Positions 54,234 through 63,931 of a stretch of 64,000 nt of DNA are shown here, one piece after another; positions within the stretch are counted from its first letter, which is position 1; each line of letters opens with the position of its first letter. The DNA is from Flavobacterium oncorhynchi. GTDB taxonomy: Bacteria > Bacteroidota > Bacteroidia > Flavobacteriales > Flavobacteriaceae. Made by a program: the position numbers and the translations under genes. The DNA is taken from contig NZ_MUHA01000024.1 of NCBI RefSeq assembly GCF_002217355.1, forward strand, positions 43,273-107,272, in the 5' to 3' direction. The notes under the pieces were generated by a model. It made no database searches and was not told the origin of the DNA. It saw nothing but the letters and a program-made list of their open reading frames with translations.

Positions 54234-56135
54234 TTATCTAAGATCAACTTCTAATTTTGCAATAATAATGTTCTTATATAACTCATCTTCTTCTTTTTTC
54301 TTGCATTGATACAAAACTTCTTCCATGTTTTTAAACTTATCTGAGTAAACATAATACGAAAGACTGTTTATATTAAAGAAAAAGCTGGCATTAAAATCAC
54401 CAGAATCAATGAGTTTCATAATAAACTTATCACGCAACATTGCGTCTGTAAATATACCTAAAACTAAGTAATAGCCGTTTGAAACTTCTCGAAGATTATC
54501 ATAAACTTCAACTTTTACTGTTTTGTCACTTTTAAGCGGGTTTTCTTCCAATTCACGCTTCATTTCTTCTAATGAAACTACTTTTGAAGCACCTGTAAAA
54601 TTTGATTTTTTAACCGCTTCATCTTGATACTTTTTCAGTTTTACCAGCGCCAGTTTATCATCAAATTTTCTGGCTTCCATACTATAATAAGTTGCTTTAC
54701 TAATATGACGTTTTACTTCTATTTTTTTCTGAGTATCCAGAGAATCTATTTTTGCAATCAATAACTGATTTTGTACATCTCCTTTTTCCTGCTCAATTTT
54801 GTAACGTTTTACCTCCTCGACCGAAAGTCTTTGCTGTATAGATGATACATTGTTATTTTTTTCGCTTTCGCGGATTTTCTTTTTGTACTCCTGATTTTCT
54901 TCAACAGCAATTTTCTCGACTTTGTTCATCAAACCCGCATATGCTTTTCGATTTTCAGCCAGTTCTTTTTTTAACTGCGACGACAATTCACTTGTTTGCG
55001 AAATACTCGCATAAGATTGCTTTTCTAACCGCTTAGATTCATCAACATTCAAAATATCCATTCGCTTTAATTCGACCAAATCACTATTCATTGTATTTAC
55101 CAACGAATCTAACTTAGTCATTAAAACGTCCTGAACATTTTTATTAGCCTCCAGAACCAATCGCAATTTTTCGACTGAATTTTCTTTTGAACCATTCATA
55201 TCATTCAAATTAACCTTTAAATCGTTAATTTTAATAATCTTCTGATTCATCTCTTTTTGAATAACAAGTCTTTCTTTCAAATCTGTAATTTCTACCGTTT
55301 TAGCTTTAGTTTTTTCAACCACGACTTGTTTTTCGGCCAAAGCAAGCATCAATTCCTCATTTTCATTTGTTGGCTTAACTTCTTTTGTATTAACAGCTAA
55401 TTTATTTCCAACAACTAATCCGTTTACAATTTCAGGATTTTGCGATTCTAATTGATCTATAGAAATTCCGTATTTTTTTGCGATTGAGTATTTAGTTTCT
55501 TTTGGTTCAACCAAATGAAAAAGAGTTTCCTGATTGATTACACGAACTCTTCCATCTAAAGTTTTTCGCTTGTTTGGAATTACAATTGACTGCCCAATCT
55601 GCAATCCGTTTTGCAATAAATCCTTGTTTTCATTTTCTAAATCAGAGACTGAAACATTGTATTGTCTGGCAATACTGAACAGCGATTCTTTGGCCGCAAC
55701 CAAATGTGCAGCTTTTGAAGAACTTACATTCTCTGTTTTTGAAAGATTTGAAGAATTTGGAATACTTAATTCTTGGCCTATTTGAAGTCCGTTGACAAGA
55801 ATTGGATTTGCATTTTGAATAGCTTCTACAGAAACATGGTATTGTTTTGCTAAGCCAAAAAGAGTTTCTTTTGCACCAACAATATGAGTAATTTGCTGGT
55901 CTGGTCTTGTTTTTTCTTCAGAATGAACAGGGATTTTAATAATCTGGTTATCCTGAATTCCATTTTGCGATTCGGGGTTGAGTTTGTAAATCTCATCTAC
56001 AGAAACCTTATACTTTTGGGCTATAAAATAAGCAGTTTCTCCCTTTTGAATTTTGTGCTCAATAATTGAGTCTTGTGCAGTTATTTTGTTAAAAGACAAA
56101 ATAAACACAAGAGAAATCGTTAAAAATTCTCTCAT
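54234..56135 (-). CDS. LysM repeat protein with coiled-coil region and SPOR-like C-terminus
   Basis: A 633-residue exported protein (signal 1-20). Four LysM-type units occur at about 26-68, 83-127, 144-188 and 208-250. Residues about 265-520 are rich in E, K, Q and L heptads and probably form long coiled coils. The end (YLVLGIFTDAMLRDKFIMKL, FFNINSLSYYVYSDKF) resembles a SPOR-type domain that would bind peptidoglycan glycan strands lacking stem peptides. It may join the cell wall to an outer-membrane or division structure, but no specific role can be given. It follows guaA by 61 bp on the same strand, with a terminator between. Confidence 0.8.
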   Translation of the reverse strand: MREFLTISLVFILSFNKITAQDSIIEHKIQKGETAYFIAQKYKVSVDEIYKLNPESQNGIQDNQIIKIPVHSEEKTRPDQQITHIVGAKETLFGLAKQYHVSVEAIQNANPILVNGLQIGQELSIPNSSNLSKTENVSSSKAAHLVAAKESLFSIARQYNVSVSDLENENKDLLQNGLQIGQSIVIPNKRKTLDGRVRVINQETLFHLVEPKETKYSIAKKYGISIDQLESQNPEIVNGLVVGNKLAVNTKEVKPTNENEELMLALAEKQVVVEKTKAKTVEITDLKERLVIQKEMNQKIIKINDLKVNLNDMNGSKENSVEKLRLVLEANKNVQDVLMTKLDSLVNTMNSDLVELKRMDILNVDESKRLEKQSYASISQTSELSSQLKKELAENRKAYAGLMNKVEKIAVEENQEYKKKIRESEKNNNVSSIQQRLSVEEVKRYKIEQEKGDVQNQLLIAKIDSLDTQKKIEVKRHISKATYYSMEARKFDDKLALVKLKKYQDEAVKKSNFTGASKVVSLEEMKRELEENPLKSDKTVKVEVYDNLREVSNGYYLVLGIFTDAMLRDKFIMKLIDSGDFNASFFFNINSLSYYVYSDKFKNMEEVLYQCKKKEEDELYKNIIIAKLEVDLR

Positions 56136-56151
56136 AAATAGTAGGTTTAAA

Positions 56152-56185
56152 AAATTAAGGCGTTACAAATGTAACGCCTTAATTT
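56152..56185 (-). terminator. guaA terminator
   Basis: The arm at 56152-56167 (AAATTAAGGCGTTACA) is the exact complement of 56170-56185, with a 2-nt gap, so effectively one long palindrome. It lies just after the guaA stop on the minus strand. Confidence 0.8.
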
Positions 56186-56196
56186 GAAAAACAATA

Positions 56197-57726
56197 CTAT
56201 TCCCACTCAATTGTTGCTGGTGGTTTTGAGCTGATATCGTAAACCACGCGGTTCACGCCTTTTACTTTATTTATAATGTCGTTTGACACTTTCATCAAGA
56301 AATCGTAAGGTAAGTGAACCCAGTCAGCAGTCATTCCATCTGTTGATTCTACAGCTCTAAGCGCTACTACTTTTTCGTAAGTACGCTCATCGCCCATTAC
56401 ACCAACACTGTTTACAGGAAGCAAAATTGCTCCAGCCTGCCAAACTTTGTCATATAATCCCCAAGATTTTAATCCTTCGATAAATACTGAATCTACATCT
56501 TGTAAAATTTGTACTTTCTCTGGAGTAATATCTCCTAAAATTCTAATTGATAATCCTGGTCCTGGAAAAGGATGTCTTCCTAATAATTCAGGATCTATAC
56601 CTAAAGTAGCTCCAACTCTACGAACTTCGTCTTTAAACAACATTCTAAGCGGTTCTACAATTTGTAATTTCATATAATCTGGCAATCCACCTACATTATG
56701 GTGTGATTTAATAGTTGCCGATGGTCCTTTTACCGATACAGATTCGATTACGTCTGGGTAAATAGTTCCTTGCGCTAACCATTTTACATCTTCGATCAAA
56801 TGAGATTCATCATCAAAAACTTCGATAAATACACGTCCGATAGTTTTACGTTTCGTTTCAGGATCGCTGATTCCTGCTAATTCAGAAAGAAAACGATCTC
56901 CGGCATCAACACCTTTTACATTCAATCCCATTCCTTTGTATTGATCTAATACGCTTTGGAATTCATTTTTACGCAAAAGTCCATTGTTTACGAAAATACA
57001 GTACAGATTTTTACCAATTGCTTGGTTTAATAAAACCGCAGCAACTGTAGAATCTACTCCGCCTGATAATCCTAAAACTACTTTATCGTTTCCTAATTTC
57101 TCTTTTAATTCTCCCACCATTTCTTCAACGAAAGCATTTGGTGTAAAGTTTTGAGGAACTTCGGCAATTTTTACTAAAAAGTTCTCCAGCATTTTTGATC
57201 CATCTGTAGAATGGAAAACTTCTGGATGATATTGAATTCCGTAAGTTGTTTCGCCTTCAATTTTATAAGCGGCAAATTCTACGTCATGTGTGCTTGCTAG
57301 TTTTACAGCATTTGTTGGAAGTGCTTTTATACTATCACTGTGGCTCATCCAAACTTGGCTGTTTTCTGAAACGCCTTCAAAGAAAACTTCGTTCTCTTTT
57401 ATATAAGATAAATTAGCTCTACCGTATTCTCTAGTGTTTGAAGCTGCTACTTCTCCACCGCTGAAATGAGCTAAATACTGTGCTCCGTAACAAACGGCAA
57501 GCATTGGAAGTTTACCTCTAATTTGAGATAAATCAGGATGTGGAGCATCTTCTGCACGAACAGAAAATGGGCTTCCGCCTAAAATTACTGCTTTGTAAGC
57601 TGATAAATCACTAGGAAAGTGATTGTATGGGAAAATTTCGCAGAATATATTTAATTCGCGAACTCTACGCGCAATAAGCTGAGTATATTGCGATCCGAAA
57701 TCTAAAATAAGTACGTTGTGTTGCAT
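56197..57726 (-). CDS. guaA: GMP synthase (glutamine-hydrolysing)
   Basis: GuaA converts XMP to GMP using ATP and glutamine. The protein has 509 residues from the ATG at 57726 ([14 protein letters not shown]). A TTG two codons earlier was rejected. Residues 1-190 are the class I amidotransferase ([20 protein letters not shown] with the nucleophile Cys near 79, QYHPEVFHS). Then come the ATP pyrophosphatase with [15 protein letters not shown] near 222-236 and the dimerisation domain ending [11 protein letters not shown]. It is a standard housekeeping enzyme. A hairpin lies in its upstream region. Confidence 0.97.
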   Translation of the reverse strand: MQHNVLILDFGSQYTQLIARRVRELNIFCEIFPYNHFPSDLSAYKAVILGGSPFSVRAEDAPHPDLSQIRGKLPMLAVCYGAQYLAHFSGGEVAASNTREYGRANLSYIKENEVFFEGVSENSQVWMSHSDSIKALPTNAVKLASTHDVEFAAYKIEGETTYGIQYHPEVFHSTDGSKMLENFLVKIAEVPQNFTPNAFVEEMVGELKEKLGNDKVVLGLSGGVDSTVAAVLLNQAIGKNLYCIFVNNGLLRKNEFQSVLDQYKGMGLNVKGVDAGDRFLSELAGISDPETKRKTIGRVFIEVFDDESHLIEDVKWLAQGTIYPDVIESVSVKGPSATIKSHHNVGGLPDYMKLQIVEPLRMLFKDEVRRVGATLGIDPELLGRHPFPGPGLSIRILGDITPEKVQILQDVDSVFIEGLKSWGLYDKVWQAGAILLPVNSVGVMGDERTYEKVVALRAVESTDGMTADWVHLPYDFLMKVSNDIINKVKGVNRVVYDISSKPPATIEWE

Positions 57727-57757
57727 GCGCAAAAATACTTTTTATATTCGAAATTGA

Positions 57758-57806
57758 AAAATCGGAACGTTGAAAAATAAATATTTTTTTTCAACGTTCC
57801 GATTTT
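57758..57806 (-). promoter_or_regulatory. 19-bp perfect stem-loop upstream of guaA
   Basis: The arm at 57758-57776 (AAAATCGGAACGTTGAAAA) is the exact complement of 57788-57806, with an 11-nt loop. On the minus strand it is followed by TTTTT-like bases and ends 31 bp before the guaA ATG. No other minus-strand gene ends nearby, so it could be an attenuator or a genomic palindrome. A TATTTTTG at 57737-57730 (minus) might alternatively be the promoter, which would leave the hairpin untranscribed. Confidence 0.5.
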
Positions 57807-57900
57807 CAGTCTGAAAAGTTCAGAGTAACAGAGGTTCAGAGATTTATAATTTTGTAAAAAAAACATTTGCTTTGTTCCATTGAACGTTTGCATCTTTGAA
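57807..57900. repeat. GTTCAGAG/TTTGAACC-type intergenic repeat
   Basis: Short repeats such as AGTTCAGAG, AGGTTCAGAG and TTTGAACC occur here, and similar ones at 20012-20043 and 58501-58561. They look like degenerate genome-wide intergenic repeats. Confidence 0.35.
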
Positions 57901-57968
57901 CCTAAAAACAAAAAATCCAAAAACCAAAATATTTCGTATCTACCGAAAAACCCAAACTAATTTTAAAT

Positions 57969-58496
57969 ATGAAATCAAAATTTACTGCAATCGCCCTTTT
58001 ATTAGCTGTGTCACTAACTTCTTGCGATGCTGTTGACGATTTACTAAGTTTTAATATATCAAATGAAACTTCTATTAAGATTAACAGCACATCGCCAATC
58101 AATCTTCCATCAGAAATAATTACTCCAGAGGTAACCACCAATTCTTCGGCAGAATTTGAAAATAATAAAACAAAAGCAAGTTTAGTAAAAGATGTAAAAC
58201 TTAGGTCTTTAAAATTAGCCATTACTGATCCTTCAGACAAAACTTTTACTTTCCTAAAATCTGTTCACTTATATATTTCAACAACAGATTCTGATGAAAT
58301 AGAATTAGCGTATCAGGATAATATAAATGCAACAACAAACACGATTGATTTAATTTGCACTGATAAAAAGTTAGATCAATACATCAAGGCAGATAAATAT
58401 AAAATCAGAACTAAAGTTACCTTAAAAGAAACGCTTACAAAAGATGTTACAATAAAAGCCGAAATGAAGTTTAGAGTTACGGCAGATCCGTTTTAA
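57969..58496 (+). CDS. hypothetical lipoprotein
   Basis: A 175-residue protein with a lipoprotein signal (ALLLAVSLTSC, Cys19 acylated), then a mostly beta-rich, Thr/Ser/Lys-rich mature part. I do not recognise a family. It is probably an envelope protein. It is flanked by genome-typical intergenic repeats and is convergent with the following gene. Confidence 0.7.
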   Translation: MKSKFTAIALLLAVSLTSCDAVDDLLSFNISNETSIKINSTSPINLPSEIITPEVTTNSSAEFENNKTKASLVKDVKLRSLKLAITDPSDKTFTFLKSVHLYISTTDSDEIELAYQDNINATTNTIDLICTDKKLDQYIKADKYKIRTKVTLKETLTKDVTIKAEMKFRVTADPF

Positions 58497-58500
58497 GAAA

Positions 58501-58545
58501 AGGTTCAAAGGCAAACGAAGTATAAAACTTTGTCCCTTTGAACCT
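58501..58545. terminator. probable bidirectional hairpin between convergent genes
   Basis: AGGTTCAAAGG at 58501-58511 pairs with CCTTTGAACCT at 58535-58545 with further partial pairing inside. It sits just after the lipoprotein stop and before the stop of the convergent gene. Confidence 0.5.
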
Positions 58546-58574
58546 TTGCTGCTTTGAGCCTAGAGTTTACAGCG

Positions 58575-59285
58575 CTATTCTTTTGTAACAATAATCGAAG
58601 CCTTAAAACCTGCGGCCAGATTATCCCAATAGTCATTGGTTACTAATTGACCTTTATCGTCGTATACTCTAATTTCGGCGGTATTTCCACCTAGGGAACC
58701 AATATTTAGAGCTTCAAAATCTAATTTATTGAAACCGTTCACCAAGTCTATTTTGACTTCTTTAAAATTAGAATCTAAAAATATCTGACTCCTAATTACG
58801 TTATCATTTGAAGAAACTTTTACTAAGTCGCCGTCAATAGCTCCAAAATCACGCAGTTTCACGATAAAATACTGCGACTTGGTCCTAAAATCTCCCAAGG
58901 AAATATTTTTCTTAACCAATGTTCCTCGACCTTCTCTTAAACCAGCATCTTTTAAAGCTTTGTTTATATCTTTTTCCATTTTTGCCACATATTGATCACC
59001 TGGATTGGCAAAATCAGTTTCTGTAGACATCGTGAACTTGCTTTTTTCCTGTCCGATCTGGAATTGAGATGTTGGCGTTATACTTTTATTTTCAAAAATA
59101 TTTGGAGCTTTTATACTAGGTACATCTGCAGTTTCTGTCTGAGGATTTTTGACTTGCGGAATTGGTTCTTTTTTCTTTGCGCCAAACTTAGGTGCCGGAA
59201 TTGGCTTCATTTTGCCTCCAAATTCAGTCTGTGCTGAAGCTGTTACAGCTGTAAAAAATAATATGAAAAATAAAAGATGCTTCAT
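58575..59285 (-). CDS. exported hypothetical protein
   Basis: A 236-residue protein with a signal peptide (residues 1-18, ending TASAQ). A low-complexity Lys/Pro linker (about 20-55) is followed by a mixed alpha/beta part. I do not recognise the family. The C-terminal half, with FRTKSQYFIVKLRDFGAIDGD and EIRVYDDKGQLVTNDYW, could form a beta-sandwich. It is probably periplasmic or outer-membrane-associated. It has no clear partner genes. Confidence 0.65.
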   Translation of the reverse strand: MKHLLFFILFFTAVTASAQTEFGGKMKPIPAPKFGAKKKEPIPQVKNPQTETADVPSIKAPNIFENKSITPTSQFQIGQEKSKFTMSTETDFANPGDQYVAKMEKDINKALKDAGLREGRGTLVKKNISLGDFRTKSQYFIVKLRDFGAIDGDLVKVSSNDNVIRSQIFLDSNFKEVKIDLVNGFNKLDFEALNIGSLGGNTAEIRVYDDKGQLVTNDYWDNLAAGFKASIIVTKE

Positions 59286-59641
59286 TGAAAAGGTGTTATC
59301 GAATCGGCTTTAAAATTTTTATAAAATCGTAAGTCAAGCATCACAAAAATAATATAAATAAGTTTGGTGCGACAACTTTAAGACTATTATAACAATATAT
59401 TAGGCTAATTTTTGGAAGCAAAAAACCTGCCAAAAATCTCTAACAAATATCCAATAAAACATTCACAACCAAAATTAATCCTACATTTCACAAATAAAAA
59501 CTAACATTATTTCTTTGATAGTAAACAACTTATTACTAACTTCAAAACTTTAAAAAAATTATTCTAAAATTTCAAAAAATAACTTCTTCCAAAATAAAAA
59601 CCCAAGCGGCTAATTCTTTTAATATTATAAAATTCTAAAAA
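59286..59641. other. AT-rich intergenic region before cbpA-like gene
   Basis: This region lies between divergent genes and should hold both promoters. No complete TTG/TAnnTTTG pair, riboswitch, hairpin or small gene could be identified. Confidence 0.4.
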
Positions 59642-60565
59642 ATGGATTATATCGATTATTATAAAATATTAGGCATTACCAAATCTGCTACTGATGCCGA
59701 TATCAAAAAGGCATATCGAAAGCTGGCGCGAAAATATCATCCCGATTTAAATCCGAATGATAAAGAAGCGGAACAAAAATTCAAAGAAATAAATGAAGCA
59801 AATGAGGTTTTAAGTAATCCCGAAAATCGTAAAAAATACGATAAGTACGGAAAAGACTGGAAACATGCCGATGAATTTGAGAAAGCAGGTTATGACCCAA
59901 ATCAGCAGCAATATTCAAGACAGCAGCAAGGCGGGAATCAAAGTTATACCGATTTTGGCGGAGGTAATTTTTCTGAGAGTGATTTTTCGGATTTTTTTAA
60001 TTCTATGTATGGCAGTTCTGGAAGAAGTTCAAGAGCTCAAGCAAAATATCGTGGACAGGATTTTAATGCAGAATTACAGCTTGATTTAGCATCTGCCTAT
60101 ACCACTCACAAACAAAACTTAAATGTAAACGGTAAAAATATCCGAATTACAATACCGGCTGGCGTTGAAAACGGACAAATTATCAAAATTCCAAATCATG
60201 GAGCGCCTGGAGCAAACGGCGGACCAAACGGTGATTTGTACATTACTTTTATAATCAATAACAGCTCCGATTTTAAACGTGAAGGCAATAATTTATATGC
60301 CGATGTTGATCTGGATTTATACACGGCTATTTTAGGCGGAGAAATTTACGTGAATACTTTTGACGGAAAAGTAAAAATAAAAGTAGCGCCCGAAACTCAA
60401 CCCGGAACCAAAGTAAAACTTAAAGGAAAAGGATTTCCTGTTTACAAAAAAGACAATCAGTTTGGTGATTTATACATAACCTATACTTTAAAATTACCAA
60501 CTAAATTATCTGAAAAAGAAAAAGAATTATTTGCAGAATTAGCTAAACTAAGAAATCATGAATAA
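59642..60565 (+). CDS. cbpA: J-domain co-chaperone, CbpA/DnaJ class without zinc finger
   Basis: A 307-residue DnaJ-type protein. The J domain (residues 4-70) contains the HPD motif in [10 protein letters not shown] that stimulates DnaK. A glycine/aromatic linker (about 85-130, [15 protein letters not shown]) follows. The C-terminal substrate-binding domains span about 137-300 ([41 protein letters not shown]). The Cys-rich zinc finger of full DnaJ is absent, which fits CbpA. Its stop overlaps the start of the CbpM gene by 8 bp, so they are translated together. Confidence 0.92.
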   Translation: MDYIDYYKILGITKSATDADIKKAYRKLARKYHPDLNPNDKEAEQKFKEINEANEVLSNPENRKKYDKYGKDWKHADEFEKAGYDPNQQQYSRQQQGGNQSYTDFGGGNFSESDFSDFFNSMYGSSGRSSRAQAKYRGQDFNAELQLDLASAYTTHKQNLNVNGKNIRITIPAGVENGQIIKIPNHGAPGANGGPNGDLYITFIINNSSDFKREGNNLYADVDLDLYTAILGGEIYVNTFDGKVKIKVAPETQPGTKVKLKGKGFPVYKKDNQFGDLYITYTLKLPTKLSEKEKELFAELAKLRNHE

Positions 60566-60863
60566 CAAAAGCTTAATCTTAATAAAACAATTTTGTTTGT
60601 ATAACGAAATTGAAAATACTTTTATAAAAGAACTGCATAATTATGGCTTAGTCGAAATTGTTGTCGAAGAAAACGAAGAGTATTTACAGCCTGAACAACT
60701 GCCTGCAATTGAAAAAATGATTCGTATGCATTACGATCTAAAAATTAATTTTGAAGGAATTGATGCTATTTATCACTTACTTAACAAAATCGAAATTTTA
60801 CAGCAGCACCTTACCAGCACACAAAATAAACTTCGAATTTATGAAGAACACAAAACCCTTTAG
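60558..60863 (+). CDS. cbpM: chaperone modulator CbpM
   Basis: A 101-residue protein of the MerR-like CbpM type. Residues about 5-30 hold the first helical segment, and [32 protein letters not shown] the conserved centre. CbpM binds the J domain of CbpA and limits its action. Its place, overlapping the CbpA gene, is the usual one. Confidence 0.88.
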   Translation: MNNKSLILIKQFCLYNEIENTFIKELHNYGLVEIVVEENEEYLQPEQLPAIEKMIRMHYDLKINFEGIDAIYHLLNKIEILQQHLTSTQNKLRIYEEHKTL

Positions 60864-61030
60864 TGTTTAGAAATTATCCTTTTAAAATATCACAAAAAAC
60901 AATAATTATCAATGGGATTTCAAACAATTACGTCTCTTTTTACCAAGCATATTTTATAAATTGCAGCACATTAATTAACCTGAATTTGTTTTTTAAAAAC
61001 TCAAAGAGCAATTCAAAAAAAACACACAAA

Positions 61031-61414
61031 ATGAAAAGAGAAAATATCTTAACAGGATCACCGTGGGAAGACAAAATGGGATATTGCCGCGCTGTTAGAA
61101 TTGGCAATATCATTGAAGTTTCCGGCACTGTTGCAATTGTTGACGGCGAAAATGTTAAAGCAGACGACGCTTATGCGCAAACCTATAACATTCTTGAACG
61201 TGTAGAAAAAGTTTTAGAAGATTTGAATGTTGGAATGAAAGATGTTATTAGAACTCGAATTTTTACTACCAACATTTCTACTTTTGAAGAAGTTGCAAGA
61301 GCACATTCTGCTTTCTTTAAAGATGTAAAGCCAACAACTGGTTTTTATGAAATAAGTAAATTAGTTGCTCCTGAATATTTAGTTGAAATTGAATTTACAG
61401 CTGTTGTTCAATAG
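61031..61414 (+). CDS. RidA/YjgF-family protein
   Basis: A 127-residue protein from the ATG at 61031 (MKRENILTGSPWEDKMGYCR). An open frame continues upstream to 60863, but it has no family similarity and would double as intergenic sequence. Family features are GNIIEVSGTVAIVDG and MKDVIRTRIFTTNISTF with the conserved Arg, then VAPEYLVEIEFTAVV. RidA proteins hydrolyse reactive enamine/imine intermediates such as 2-aminoacrylate. Cytoplasmic, probably trimeric. Confidence 0.9.
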   Translation: MKRENILTGSPWEDKMGYCRAVRIGNIIEVSGTVAIVDGENVKADDAYAQTYNILERVEKVLEDLNVGMKDVIRTRIFTTNISTFEEVARAHSAFFKDVKPTTGFYEISKLVAPEYLVEIEFTAVVQ

Positions 61415-61436
61415 TTTTTTTGCCGAGAATTTCACT

Positions 61437-61552
61437 AATTTCCACTGATTTTTTTTTGTTTTGCCACTGATTAAGGGATTTTAAAAGATTTCTTTTGTTT
61501 TCTTTAATAAAAAAAACATTAATTCGTGAAAATTCGTGAAATTCGTGGCAGA
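61437..61552. repeat. AATTCGTG-type intergenic repeat
   Basis: The gap before the CLC gene contains TTCACTAATTTCCACTGATT and, later, repeated AATTCGTGAA, AATTCGTGAA and ATTCGTGGCAGA. The words match the element at 7914-7985. It includes a GTG that was rejected as the CLC start. Confidence 0.5.
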
Positions 61553-61571
61553 GAAAATTCAAACACAATTA

Positions 61572-62816
61572 ATGACTTCCCAAAACTTAAAACAATTACC
61601 GCTTTCCATTCTAAAATGGATTTTTATCTGTGCCTTAATCGGTATACTTTCGGGATCTGCTTCTGCATTTTTTCTTGTTTCTTTAGAATGGGTTACGCAA
61701 TTTAGAATTAAGCACGATTGGATTATCTTCCTTTTACCATTTGGCGGTTTATTAGTTGGGTTAAGTTATTATTACTGGGGAGAATCTGTGGTAAAAGGCA
61801 ATAATTTATTGCTTGAAGAATATGAAAAACCCAAAAAAGTAATTCCTTTTAAAATGGCTCCTTTAGTACTTTTAGGAACCTTAATCACACATTTATTTGG
61901 AGGTTCAGCCGGCCGCGAAGGAACTGCAGTACAAATGGGAGGCGCTATCGCAGATCAATTCACAAGAATTTTCAAGTTAGACCATTCTGAACGAAGAATT
62001 CTAATAATTCTGGGCATCAGTGCAGGTTTTGCTTCTGTTTTTGGAACACCTTTGGCAGGCGCAATTTTTGCATTAGAAGTTTTGTATTTCAGTAAAATCA
62101 ATTATAAAAGTATCCTATTATCCTTTCTGGTAGCTTATGCTGCTTATTTTACGGTAGAATTTTGGAAAATTAAACATACTCATTACAGCATTCCTATAAT
62201 ACCCGAACTAAGTATTTTGAATATCTTTTATACTTTACTAATTGGACTTCTTTCTGGTTTTGCAGCTTTACTTTTTTCAAGAAGCACCCATTTTTGGAGT
62301 TCACTTTTTTCAAAAAACATCAAATATCCTCCGCTTCGTCCTGTTATTGGAGGAACAATTTTAGCCATTGCAATTGCAGGATTTGGTTTTACTAAATTCT
62401 CTGGACTAGGGGTTCCTGTTATTGTTGATTCGTTTTCAAACCCAAGTCAGTGGTATGATTTTTTTCTTAAAATTTTATTCACAGGATTCACTTTAGGAGC
62501 AGGTTTTAAAGGCGGCGAAGTAACTCCATTATTTTTTGTAGGAGCCACTCTAGGCAGTGCCTTATCTTTAATTATCCCGATGCCTATCGCTCTTTTAGCA
62601 GGAATAGGATTTGTATCTGTCTTTTCGGGAGCAACCCATACGCCTATCGCCTGCACCATTATGGGAATGGAATTATTTGGCATCCAGCCCGGAATATTTA
62701 TCGCGCTTGGCTGTACAATTGCTTACTTTTCTTCAGGTTCAATTGGCATTTATAAATCACAGATTGTTAAGGGCGCGAAACATAAATTATATCAAAGATT
62801 AAATTCCAATTTTTAA
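61572..62816 (+). CDS. CLC-family anion channel/antiporter, possibly of the fluoride (CLC-F) type
   Basis: A 414-residue inner-membrane protein from the ATG at 61572. An earlier GTG lies inside an intergenic repeat. Many hydrophobic segments are present. CLC motifs include GGSAGREGTAVQMGGA near residue 119-134, with the gating Glu, GFKGGEVTPLFFVGATLG near 315, and KGNNLLLEEYEKP near 77 instead of the GSGIP found in chloride transporters. GREGT and GNNL-type sequences recall the fluoride-proton antiporters of this family as I remember them, but I cannot confirm this. No fluoride riboswitch was noticed upstream. Confidence 0.85.
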   Translation: MTSQNLKQLPLSILKWIFICALIGILSGSASAFFLVSLEWVTQFRIKHDWIIFLLPFGGLLVGLSYYYWGESVVKGNNLLLEEYEKPKKVIPFKMAPLVLLGTLITHLFGGSAGREGTAVQMGGAIADQFTRIFKLDHSERRILIILGISAGFASVFGTPLAGAIFALEVLYFSKINYKSILLSFLVAYAAYFTVEFWKIKHTHYSIPIIPELSILNIFYTLLIGLLSGFAALLFSRSTHFWSSLFSKNIKYPPLRPVIGGTILAIAIAGFGFTKFSGLGVPVIVDSFSNPSQWYDFFLKILFTGFTLGAGFKGGEVTPLFFVGATLGSALSLIIPMPIALLAGIGFVSVFSGATHTPIACTIMGMELFGIQPGIFIALGCTIAYFSSGSIGIYKSQIVKGAKHKLYQRLNSNF

Positions 62817-62920
62817 ATTTCAAATACCAAAAACAAAGACTCTAATACAGAACTAATAAAAGTGTGTTAATCTATAAAATGATTTCAACATTACATTAAA
62901 AAAATGTAAATTCGCACACT

Positions 62921-63925
62921 ATGAAAATACAAGATATTCAAGCAATACAATTGTTGCTTGCCGCTCCAAAGAAAATCGTAATAATTCCGCATAGAGGCCC
63001 AGATGGCGATGCTATGGGATCTACATTAGGTTTATATCATTTTTTACTCAAAAATAACCATCAGCCAACTGTAATTGCGCCTAATGATTTTCCAGATTTT
63101 TTAGCTTGGCTGCCAGGCTCAGAAACCGTTAAAATCTTTGAAAAAGATACTGAAAACTGTACCAAAATATTAGAAGAAGCCGAATTAATTTTTACGCTCG
63201 ATTTCAACGCTCTACATCGTGTAGGCGAAATGGAGCACACTTTGGCTCGATTAACTGCACCTTTCATTATGATTGATCATCATCAAAAACCTGATGATTA
63301 TGCAGCTTATACTTATTCTGACACTTCGTATGGATCTACTTGCGAAATGGTTTATAACTTTATTTCCTTTTTAAACAAAAAAGAAGATATTGATAAAACT
63401 ATCGCAACTTGCATTTATACAGGAATTTTGACAGATTCTGGTTCATTCCGCTTTCCAGGAACAACAGGAAACACGCACCGAATTATTGCAGAATTAATTG
63501 ATTTAGGTGTAGAGAACACTCAAATTCCAGTTTTATTATTTGACAACAGTTCATACAGTCGTTTGCAATTATTAGGACGTGCACTTCAAAACATGAAAGT
63601 TTTAGAAGAACATCAAACATCATATACATCACTTACACAGGAAGAATTAGATTCGTTTAATTATGTAAAAGGTGATACTGAAGGAATTGTAAATTACGGA
63701 TTAAGTATAAAAGGTATTGTTTTTACAGCTATTTTTATAGAAAATAAAGACGAAAAAATCATCAAAATTTCATTCCGTTCACAAGGAGGTTTTGATGTAA
63801 ACCAATTTGCACGCGACCATTTTAATGGCGGAGGCCACAGCAACGCAGCTGGCGGAAGATCTGAAACAACAATGGAAGAAACCCTTAAAAAGTTTGAAGA
63901 TTTAGTAAGTAAACTAAAAATATAA
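62921..63925 (+). CDS. nrnA: DHH/DHHA1 phosphoesterase, NrnA-like
   Basis: A 334-residue cytoplasmic enzyme. The manganese-binding motifs are IIPHRGPDGDAMGST near residues 21-35, LIFTLDFNALHRVGE at about 89-103 and IMIDHHQKPDDYA near 117-129. The DHHA1 substrate-binding end is GGGHSNAAGG near 307-316. NrnA proteins degrade short RNA oligomers and dephosphorylate 3'-phosphoadenosine 5'-phosphate. The gene sits directly before the gldI-like gene, a flavobacterial order as I remember it. Confidence 0.92.
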   Translation: MKIQDIQAIQLLLAAPKKIVIIPHRGPDGDAMGSTLGLYHFLLKNNHQPTVIAPNDFPDFLAWLPGSETVKIFEKDTENCTKILEEAELIFTLDFNALHRVGEMEHTLARLTAPFIMIDHHQKPDDYAAYTYSDTSYGSTCEMVYNFISFLNKKEDIDKTIATCIYTGILTDSGSFRFPGTTGNTHRIIAELIDLGVENTQIPVLLFDNSSYSRLQLLGRALQNMKVLEEHQTSYTSLTQEELDSFNYVKGDTEGIVNYGLSIKGIVFTAIFIENKDEKIIKISFRSQGGFDVNQFARDHFNGGGHSNAAGGRSETTMEETLKKFEDLVSKLKI

Positions 63926-63931
63926 CCCCGT

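Noticed and set aside
57727..57968. Purine riboswitch upstream of guaA
   Set aside because: A simple hairpin is present, but no conserved purine-aptamer core was recognised.
60863..61030. N-terminal extension of the RidA-family gene
   Set aside because: Not RidA-like; the family start MKRENILTG lies at 61031.
61536..61571. GTG start for the CLC gene
   Set aside because: Lies in an intergenic repeat (AATTCGTGAA); the ATG at 61572 is more plausible.
61415..61571. Fluoride riboswitch upstream of the CLC gene
   Set aside because: The gap holds only AT-rich repeat sequence; no aptamer-like GC-rich fold was seen.
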